In this document: in pieces, positions 15,310 through 21,194 of the stretch
Layout of the letters: each line of letters starts with the position of its first letter
Position numbering within the stretch: the first letter of the stretch is position 1
Assembly (NCBI GenBank): GCA_036269435.1
Contig: DATASA010000073.1
Coordinates: forward strand, 1-21,194
Source: CADCTB01 sp036269435
GTDB taxonomy: Bacteria > Actinomycetota > Acidimicrobiia > Acidimicrobiales > AC-14
Length of the DNA: 21,194 bases
Direction: 5' to 3'
Notes under the pieces: generated by a model
Database searches by the model: none
Told to the model about the DNA's origin: nothing
The model's input: only the letters and a program-made list of their open reading frames with translations
Program-made: the position numbers and the translations under genes

Positions 15310-18300
15310 GTGACGTCGACCGTCGCCGATCTTCTGGAGGCCGCCGCCGCCGCCGTGCCGGACGCCACCGCGGTCGTCGCCGACGGCCGGTCGCTGACGT
15401 ACGCCGAGCTCGACGCCCGGGCCAACCGCCTGGCTCATCACCTCCAGCGCCTCGGCGTCGGCCCGGACGTCCTGGTGGGTGTGTGCATCGGGCGCTCGCC
15501 GGAGCTCGCCGTCGCCCTCGTCGCCGTCCTGAAGGCCGGCGGTGCGTGCGTCCCGCTCGATCCGGCCTACCCCCGCCGGCGCCTGGCCGTCATGCTGGAC
15601 GACGCCCGCCCGTTGGTGGTCCTGACCCACGCCGCAGCAGCCGGTCGGCTCCCGGCGGTGGCAACAGCGCCCGTCATCCGGGTCGACAGCGACGGCGCCG
15701 ACAACCGCGACGGCGGTGGCTGGGCCGACCGCCCCGCCACCGCTCCCGCCCGCCGGGTCGACGCCGGCCATCTGGCGTACGTGATCTACACGTCCGGATC
15801 GACCGGGCGGCCGAAGGGCGTGATGCTCACCCATCGCGGGCTGGTGAACCACCACCGCGCCGTCGTCGATCTGTACCGCCTCGGTCCCGGCGACCGGGTG
15901 CTGCAGTTCTGCTCGCTCGGCTTCGACGCCAGCATCGAGGAGATGTTCCCGACGTGGGCGGCGGGAGGGACCGTCGTCCACCGCCCGCACGACGTCCCCC
16001 TGCTCGGCCGGCCGTGGCTCGACTGGCTGCGCCGGCAGGGGGTCACCGTGCTCAACCTGCCGACGGGGTACTGGCACGCGTGGGTGGCCGACCTCGCCGC
16101 GTCCGGCCAGACGGTCCCCGAGAACGTCCGCCTCGTCGTCGTCGGGGGGGAGAAGGCGCTGGGCGGCGCGCTCCGGACGTGGAGGAAGGCGGGCGGCGGA
16201 CGCGCCCGGTGGGTGAACGCCTACGGGCCGACAGAGACGACGTGCATGTCGACCTGGTTCGAGACGGCTCCGATCCAGGGCGACGACGGCGAGCGCGACG
16301 AACCGGACCCTCCCATCGGCCGGCCCCTGCCGGGCACGGCGGTGTGCGTCGTCGACGAGGGCCTGCGACCGGTACCCGACGGCGTCGCCGGGGAGCTTCT
16401 GATCGGGGGAGACGGGCTGGCACGGGGGTACCTGCACGACCCGGTGTCCACGGCCGAGCGGTTCGTCGAAGGCCCGGACGGACGTGGCGGGCGACAGCGG
16501 ATGTTTCGGACGGGCGACATCGTGCGGCGCGCTCGGACCGGGGATCTGGAGTACGTGGGGCGCATCGACGATCAGGTGAAGATCCAGGGTTTCCGCGTCG
16601 AGTGCGGCGAGGTCGAAGCCGCGCTGGCCCGCCATCCCGACGTGGCCGCGGCCACCGTCGTCGCCCGCGAGGATCCGCCCGGAGATCGCCACCTGGTCGC
16701 GTACGTCGTCGCCCGCAAGGGTGCCGCAGTCGACCGCGTCGCCCTGCGAGGGTTCCTCGGCGACCGCCTGCCGGCCGCTATGGTGCCGGCCGCCTTCTCG
16801 CTCCTCGACGCGCTGCCCCTGACCGTCAACGGCAAGGTCGACCGGGCCGCCCTGCCATTGCCCGTCGGCCCGGACGGTGCTGCTGCGTCGCGCTCCTCCG
16901 CCCGGCAGCGGACCCCCGGCGAGGACCGGTTGGCCGCCATCTGGGCCCGCGTGCTCAAAGTGGACGCCGACCACCTGCGGCCGGACGACGACTTTTTCGC
17001 CTTGGGCGGGCACTCGCTGCTGGCCACCCAGGTGATCGCCCAGATCCGCGAGGAGTTCGCAACCGAAACGCCGTTACGGGCCATCTTCGAATCGCCCACG
17101 CTCTCCGGCCTGGCTGCCGCGGTGGCCGCAGAGCGCGACAACCCGGTCGGCGGGCCGCCCCCGCTCGGGCCCCGTCGCCTGCCCCCCGAAGCCGGGGTGC
17201 CGCTGTCGCTGGCGCAGGAGCAGATGTGGGCCCTGGAGGCCGGGGCGTCGCCCCCCGGGCTCTACAACTTCACCGTCCTCCACCGGTTCGACGCGCCGGT
17301 CGACGAGGCCACCCTGCGCGCCGCGGTGGCCCACCTGGTCCGCCGCCACGAGGTCCTCCGGACCCGGTTCAGAACGGAGGGCGAGGAGCCCCGGCAGTTC
17401 GTCGCCCCGGCGAGCGAGCCCGACCCCCAGCCCGAGGTGGCGGTGGTCGACCTCCGGGGCGAGCCGTCGGAGCGGCTCGAGGCCGAGCTGCAGCGTCGGA
17501 TCGCCGAGCACGAGGCCCGGCCGTTCGACCTGATGCAGTCGCCGCTGTTCCGGGTCGCGCTGTTCCATCTCGACGACCACCGCTGTCGCCTGGCCGTGAC
17601 GTTCGACCACCTGATCAGCGACGGCACCGGCGCCGCCATCTTCCTGCGGGAGCTGGTCGAGGTCTACGAGGCGCTGGTCGGCGGGCGCCTACCGGCGTTG
17701 CCCCGGCTGGCGGTGCAGTTCGCCGACTTCGCCGTGTGGCAGCGGGCATCGGTCACGCCCGCCGTCCTGCGCGGCCAACTCGACTGGTTGGTCTCGGCCC
17801 TCGACGGCGCGCCGTTCGGGCCCACGGTTCCGTTCGACCACCGTCCGGACGTCCCGTCCCGGCGCATCGCCCGCCATGGCGTCGTGGTCGACGCACGGAC
17901 CCGTGCCGGACTCGAACTGGTGGCCCGCGGTACGTCGAGCACGCTGTTCACCGTCGCCACCGCGGCCGCGGCGGTGGTCTTCGGCGGCTTCGGCGCTGGG
18001 GCCGACGTGGTGATGAGCACGACCATCAGCGGTCGCAACCGGGCCGAGCTCGAAGGCCTCGTCGGGATGTTCTCGGGGGTCGGGCGGCTACGCGTCGACC
18101 TGTCGGGCGACCCGCCCTTCGCGGTCGTGGTGGCCCGGACGCGGGACTGGGTGCTCGGCATGTTCGAACACCAGGACATCCCGTTCCTCGACGTCCGGCG
18201 GGCCGTCCTGCCCCATTTCCCGAGCGACGGGCGGTCGGTGGCCGCCGCCCTGCCGGTGGAGTTCCAGTACTTCCACGGAGCGGAGGAGCAGGAGTTCTTC

Positions 18301-18507
18301 TTCCGCGGCCAGCTCCATCCGCTGAGCCTCACCGTCGTCGACGACGGGACCCAGCTCGCCGGGACGCTCAGCTACAAGCTCGACTTCTACGATGCGCCGA
18401 CGATCGAACGCCTGGCGGCCGCCCTCGAGCACGTGCTGCGCGCCGTCGCCGCCGACCCGTCGGTGCGGGTGTCGGACCTCCTGGTCAACCGACCCGGGCC
18501 TGCCTAG
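15310..18507 (+). CDS. NRPS module A-T-C ending in a condensation domain
   Basis: 1065 residues. The A domain is complete: A3 YTSGSTGRPKG (160-170), A5 NAYGPTETT, A7 FRTGDIVRR, A8 IQGFRVECGEVE and A10 VNGKVDR (Lys509). Carrier DDFFALGGHSL has Ser569. The terminal condensation domain has LSLAQEQMWALEA, FDHLISDGTG (766-772 DHLISDG: the first His of HHxxxDG is Asp but the catalytic second His767 is kept) and FEHQDIPFLDV. No thioesterase or reductase follows. Pocket residues read by eye, DAENVGACMK, contain an acidic Glu at the third position and resemble lysine/ornithine-type codes, so a basic amino acid is a weak guess. Leu589 is a TTA codon. Its 3' end overlaps the convergent ligase-carrier gene by 23 bp. 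Confidence 0.93.
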   Translation: MTSTVADLLEAAAAAVPDATAVVADGRSLTYAELDARANRLAHHLQRLGVGPDVLVGVCIGRSPELAVALVAVLKAGGACVPLDPAYPRRRLAVMLDDARPLVVLTHAAAAGRLPAVATAPVIRVDSDGADNRDGGGWADRPATAPARRVDAGHLAYVIYTSGSTGRPKGVMLTHRGLVNHHRAVVDLYRLGPGDRVLQFCSLGFDASIEEMFPTWAAGGTVVHRPHDVPLLGRPWLDWLRRQGVTVLNLPTGYWHAWVADLAASGQTVPENVRLVVVGGEKALGGALRTWRKAGGGRARWVNAYGPTETTCMSTWFETAPIQGDDGERDEPDPPIGRPLPGTAVCVVDEGLRPVPDGVAGELLIGGDGLARGYLHDPVSTAERFVEGPDGRGGRQRMFRTGDIVRRARTGDLEYVGRIDDQVKIQGFRVECGEVEAALARHPDVAAATVVAREDPPGDRHLVAYVVARKGAAVDRVALRGFLGDRLPAAMVPAAFSLLDALPLTVNGKVDRAALPLPVGPDGAAASRSSARQRTPGEDRLAAIWARVLKVDADHLRPDDDFFALGGHSLLATQVIAQIREEFATETPLRAIFESPTLSGLAAAVAAERDNPVGGPPPLGPRRLPPEAGVPLSLAQEQMWALEAGASPPGLYNFTVLHRFDAPVDEATLRAAVAHLVRRHEVLRTRFRTEGEEPRQFVAPASEPDPQPEVAVVDLRGEPSERLEAELQRRIAEHEARPFDLMQSPLFRVALFHLDDHRCRLAVTFDHLISDGTGAAIFLRELVEVYEALVGGRLPALPRLAVQFADFAVWQRASVTPAVLRGQLDWLVSALDGAPFGPTVPFDHRPDVPSRRIARHGVVVDARTRAGLELVARGTSSTLFTVATAAAAVVFGGFGAGADVVMSTTISGRNRAELEGLVGMFSGVGRLRVDLSGDPPFAVVVARTRDWVLGMFEHQDIPFLDVRRAVLPHFPSDGRSVAAALPVEFQYFHGAEEQEFFFRGQLHPLSLTVVDDGTQLAGTLSYKLDFYDAPTIERLAAALEHVLRAVAADPSVRVSDLLVNRPGPA

Positions 18508-20248
18508 CGGCGGCGACCGCCACGGCCAGCTCGGCGACGGTCGGGAACTCGAAGACCGCGGTCACGGCCAGGCCGACGTCGAAGGCGTCCTGCAGCCGGG
18601 CGGCGATCTGGGCCGCGGCCAGCGAGTGGCCGCCGAGGGCGAAGAAGTCGTCGTGGATGCCGACGTGGGGCAGGCCCAGCACCGTCGCCCACATTGAGGC
18701 GATCACCGCCTCCGTCTCGTTGCCGGCCGCGGCCGACCCCATTCCGGCCGCGCCCGCCGCGGCCGCCCTTTCGGCGGCGTCGGCCAGCAGGGCCCGCACC
18801 TGCGCCTTCACCACCTTGCCGGAGGGGTTGCGAGGAAGTTCGTCGACCAGCAGGACCCGGTGGGGGACCTTGTGCTCCGGTAGCCGGGCGCGAACGACGT
18901 CCTGCAGCTCGCGCTCGGTGGTGGTCGCCCGCACGACGACGGCCGCGGCGACGTCCTCGCCCAGAACGCTGTGCGGTACGCCGACCACCGCAGCGTCCAC
19001 CACCGCCGGGTGTTCGTACAGGGCGTGCTCGACCTCGACTGACGAGACGTTCGACCCGCCGGTGATGATCACGTCCTTCTTCCGGTCGGTGAGGTGGAGG
19101 TAGCCGTCCGGGTCGACGTGACCGACGTCGCCCGTGTGGACCCACCCCCCGGCGAACGCCAGCGCGGTGGCTGCGGCGTCGCCGTAGTAGGACCGGACCG
19201 GCGTCCCTCGCCGGCGCAGGAGGATCTCGCCGGTCCCGCCGACCGCGACCGTGTCGCCGGATTCGTCGACGATGCGGACCTCCGTCGCCCCCACCGGCCG
19301 GCCCACCGCTGTCGGGCGGGTCGGATCCCACTGCATGAGCGTGCGCGCCGCGCCGGCCTCCGTCAACGCATACGCGTTCCACACCGACGCGCCCGGGAAG
19401 GCGTCGGCCAGCCGGGCGAACAGGGCCGGCGCGGCCGGCGCGGAGGACAGGATCAGCCGCCGGAGCGACGACACGTCGTGGCGCCGGTGCGCGCCCGAGG
19501 CGACGATCAGCTGCGCCATGGCGGGGACCAGTTGCAGGCGGACGACTCGGTGCAGGGCCACCGACGCGCACACCTCGTCGGGGTCGAACGACGCCAGGGT
19601 GATCGCCGTCCGCCCGGAAATCCGCAGCGGCACCCGCAGGGTCTCCTGGCCGGCCTGGGTGCCGATGGGAAAGGCGTGGAGGAACGACACCGCGCCGGTG
19701 GCCGCACCCCCGTCGGGTGGCAGGTCGTGGGCCATGATGCTGCGGTGCGAGCAGGCGACGCCCTTCGGCTGCCCCGTGGTCCCGGAGGTGTAGAGGATCT
19801 CGGCCAGGTCGTCGGCGCCGACGCTCGCCTGCATGTCGTCGTCGGACTGGCCGGCGGCGACGTCCGCCGGTTCCGCCACCCAGCGGCCGCGGGCGACCGG
19901 CGCCGACGCGGCCCGGCCGAGCACCGCCGACGCGCCGGCGTGGGCCAGGATGCCGTCGAGCTCCGGGCCGGAGAAGCGCGAGCCCAGCGGAACGGCCACC
20001 GCCCCGGCCTTGTGGACGGCCAGGTAGCAGACCGCATACTCGGCCCAGCCGTCGTTGCCGAAGACGAGCGCGACCCGGTCGCCCGGCCTCACGCCCCGAT
20101 CGACCAGGCCCCGGGCCAGCGCGTTCGAACGGGAGTGCCATGCTCCGTAGGTCAGCGCCACCGCGTCGCCCACCCGCAGGGCGACGGCGCCGGCGTCCTC
20201 GGCCGCCCGGGCCCGGAGCAGGTCCGGCACGAGGAGGAGCCCGCTCAC
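18485..20248 (-). CDS. Acyl/aryl-acid AMP ligase fused to a carrier domain (A-T)
   Basis: 587 residues. The adenylate-forming domain has LYTSGTTGQPKG (152-163), A5 NAYALTEAG, GWVHTGDVGHVDPDGYLHLTDRKK split over 368-391, IITGGSNVSSVEVE and NPSGKVVK (Lys478). GGSNVSS and YALTEAG are of the CoA-ligase/fatty- or aryl-acid type, not the amino-acid type, so a carboxylic acid is the likely substrate. The carrier domain is DDFFALGGHSL with Ser542. The combination fits a loading protein that activates and tethers a starter acid for the NRPS. The start is the GTG at 20248, which overlaps the VOC gene stop as GTGA; the longer open frame to 20527 lies inside the VOC gene. The N-terminus is closely similar in motif to the degenerate domain at 8053. 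Substrate not predictable from the sequence. Confidence 0.9.
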   Translation of the reverse strand: MSGLLLVPDLLRARAAEDAGAVALRVGDAVALTYGAWHSRSNALARGLVDRGVRPGDRVALVFGNDGWAEYAVCYLAVHKAGAVAVPLGSRFSGPELDGILAHAGASAVLGRAASAPVARGRWVAEPADVAAGQSDDDMQASVGADDLAEILYTSGTTGQPKGVACSHRSIMAHDLPPDGGAATGAVSFLHAFPIGTQAGQETLRVPLRISGRTAITLASFDPDEVCASVALHRVVRLQLVPAMAQLIVASGAHRRHDVSSLRRLILSSAPAAPALFARLADAFPGASVWNAYALTEAGAARTLMQWDPTRPTAVGRPVGATEVRIVDESGDTVAVGGTGEILLRRRGTPVRSYYGDAAATALAFAGGWVHTGDVGHVDPDGYLHLTDRKKDVIITGGSNVSSVEVEHALYEHPAVVDAAVVGVPHSVLGEDVAAAVVVRATTTERELQDVVRARLPEHKVPHRVLLVDELPRNPSGKVVKAQVRALLADAAERAAAAGAAGMGSAAAGNETEAVIASMWATVLGLPHVGIHDDFFALGGHSLAAAQIAARLQDAFDVGLAVTAVFEFPTVAELAVAVAAARQARVG

Positions 20249-20727
20249 ACCGGCTCCTGAACCAGCTCGATGGTCACGCCGTCGGGATCGCGCAGGTAGG
20301 CGAGGCGGGCTCCGGCCCGCGGACCGGCGGCCACCACGATCGGCTGCTCGCTCACCGGCCGGGCGCCGCAGGCGACCGCGTGGGCGTGGGCGACGTCCAT
20401 GTCGCTCACCTGCAGGCACACGTGGACGTTGCCGGGATGGGCCGTACCGGGGTCGTACGGCACGTCGTCGCGGTCGAGGTAGCGGAGGAGCTCGAGGGCG
20501 AGGCCGCCCGGAAGGTCGACCCAGCACGCCTCGATGTGCACGCCGGGGTAGCCGACCATGGTCCCGAGCTGGGGCCCGCGCAGCACGGCGCGGTCGCGGG
20601 CCGTCGCCCCTGACAGGCGCTCCCAGAACGCCACCGCCCGGTCCAGGTCAGCGACCGTCACCCCCACGTGATGCAGCCCCGCGAAGGTCGACGGGGCCGG
20701 CGCGGCCACGGGGTCGTCGGCGCTCAC
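20245..20727 (-). CDS. VOC-fold (glyoxalase/bleomycin-resistance/dioxygenase) protein
   Basis: 160 residues with two beta-alpha-beta-beta-beta halves. Candidate metal ligands are in LHHVGVTVADLDRAVAFW (His of HHV), LALELLRY (Glu), NVHVCLQVSD (His) and GVTIELVQEP (Glu), the classic H/E/H/E set. LAYLRDPDGVTIEL is the standard C-terminal signature. Members are lyases, epimerases, ring-cleaving dioxygenases or drug-binding resistance proteins; the metal set favours an enzyme, but the reaction is unknown. GTGA overlaps at both ends (with the aminotransferase stop at 20724 and the ligase-carrier start at 20248) place it in a tightly coupled operon, suggesting a role in making or modifying the starter unit, or in self-protection. 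Confidence 0.9.
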   Translation of the reverse strand: MSADDPVAAPAPSTFAGLHHVGVTVADLDRAVAFWERLSGATARDRAVLRGPQLGTMVGYPGVHIEACWVDLPGGLALELLRYLDRDDVPYDPGTAHPGNVHVCLQVSDMDVAHAHAVACGARPVSEQPIVVAAGPRAGARLAYLRDPDGVTIELVQEPV

Positions 20728-21194
20728 CCGTCCTCCGGGGTGGCCTCGATCTCGGCGAGGGCCTCGTCGAGCAGGGCGATGCCGGCCAGCGCCATCTCCT
20801 CGCTGATCACCAGGGGAGGAGTGATGCGCAGGACGGAGCCGGCCCCGGCGACGAGGATCCCGCGGCGGGCCAGGGCGACGAGAAGGCGGCGGGCGACCGC
20901 GGGCGCCACCGGCGTCTTGGCCGAGCGGTCGCTCACCAGCTCCAGGGCGAGGAGCATCCCCGCGCCCCGGACGTCGCCGATGATCGGATGACGGTCGGCC
21001 AGCTCACGCAGGGCCATCAGCATGCTGGCGCCGACCGACCGGCCGTTGGCCAGGATGGTCCCGTCCTCCAGCATGCCGAGGACGGCGGTGCCGGCGGCGC
21101 AGGCCAGGTTGCCGCTGGCGAATGTGGACGCGCCCGCGCCGGGCCGGCCGAACGGGAGGCCGTCGAGGACCTCGCGGCGCGACGCGAGGAGCGA
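20724..21194 (-). CDS. Class III (PLP-dependent) aminotransferase, C-terminal part, cut by the right edge
   Basis: 156 residues in frame to the window edge. GRPGAGASTFASGNLACAAG matches the conserved 'STFGGNPLACAAA'-type segment of class III aminotransferases (ornithine, GABA, diaminobutyrate, acetylornithine family), with Ser-Gly-Asn in place of Gly-Gly-Asn-Pro. The C-terminal domain shows IGDVRGAGMLLALELVSD and LRITPPLVISEEMALAGIAL, as in the family. The PLP-binding lysine lies outside the window. Coupled by GTGA overlap to the VOC gene. These enzymes move amino groups at terminal or alpha positions, so it may supply an amine or diamino acid to the peptide; the substrate is unknown. Confidence 0.9.
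   Translation of the reverse strand, partial: SLLASRREVLDGLPFGRPGAGASTFASGNLACAAGTAVLGMLEDGTILANGRSVGASMLMALRELADRHPIIGDVRGAGMLLALELVSDRSAKTPVAPAVARRLLVALARRGILVAGAGSVLRITPPLVISEEMALAGIALLDEALAEIEATPEDG

Noticed and set aside
13372..17013. 1213-codon open frame on the minus strand opposite the NRPS genes, with similar ones at 10399-13338 and 2773-4791
   Set aside because: The translations are Arg/Gly/Val/Asp-rich with no domain, and they lie exactly opposite clear NRPS and LodA-like coding sequence; long antisense frames are expected in DNA this GC-rich.
15483..19103. 1206-codon plus-strand open frame running past the end of the third NRPS gene
   Set aside because: It is a shifted frame of the A-T-C gene and then an antisense frame of the ligase-carrier gene; low-complexity Arg/Pro/Gly translation without motifs.
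20249..20527. Longer start for the ligase-carrier gene
   Set aside because: The extension lies inside the VOC gene and has no adenylation-domain character; the GTG at 20248 overlaps the VOC stop as a coupled start.
1..21194. tRNA, rRNA, insertion sequences, integrases, MbtH homologue
   Set aside because: I looked for these by motif and saw none; the gaps between genes are short and hold no transposase-like or small MbtH-like (NxExQxSxWP) frame.

Overview
The window is about 21 kb of very GC-rich DNA with dense genes, frequent GTG starts, long non-coding open frames on every strand, and TTA codons in only two places. This points to a high-GC actinobacterium. The edge fragment at the left and the archaeal-type AspRS would fit an Acidimicrobiia-like or other non-model actinobacterial lineage, but that is inference from protein style, not a phylogenetic result.

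Left part (1-5639). After a possible fragment of a minus-strand surface protein at the edge come five genes: a bacterial member of the animal-type haem peroxidase family (329-1792, +); a coupled minus-strand pair, a GYD-domain protein (2498-2797) and an L-2-haloacid-dehalogenase-like HAD hydrolase (1806-2501); then a divergent plus-strand pair, a compact LodA/GoxA-like quinoprotein amine or amino-acid oxidase (2986-4527) and its LodB-like flavoprotein maturase (4524-5639). LodA-type enzymes release hydrogen peroxide, so the nearby haem peroxidase is a plausible partner.

Middle (5652-7990, -). A metallo-beta-lactamase-fold hydrolase carrying five perfect 15-bp repeats (DDTGP x5) sits 11 bp upstream of a full-length archaeal-type (probably non-discriminating) aspartyl-tRNA synthetase.

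Right part (8053-21194). This is a nonribosomal peptide synthetase locus. Three plus-strand genes lie 6 and 9 bp apart. The first (8053-10863) has a condensation domain nested between the two halves of a degenerate adenylation domain, followed by an eroded carrier. The second (10870-15300) is A-nMT-T-C, with the methyltransferase embedded in the A domain. The third (15310-18507) is A-T-C. A convergent minus-strand operon with GTGA overlaps encodes a class III aminotransferase (cut by the right edge), a VOC-fold protein and an acyl/aryl-acid ligase fused to a carrier domain.

A reasonable model is that the ligase-carrier loads a carboxylic acid starter, the condensation domain of the first protein joins it to an N-methylated residue on the second protein, and a further residue is added by the third. 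No thioesterase, reductase, MbtH homologue, transporter or regulator was found in the window. The terminal condensation domain may therefore release the chain onto a free amine, or the cluster continues past the right edge.
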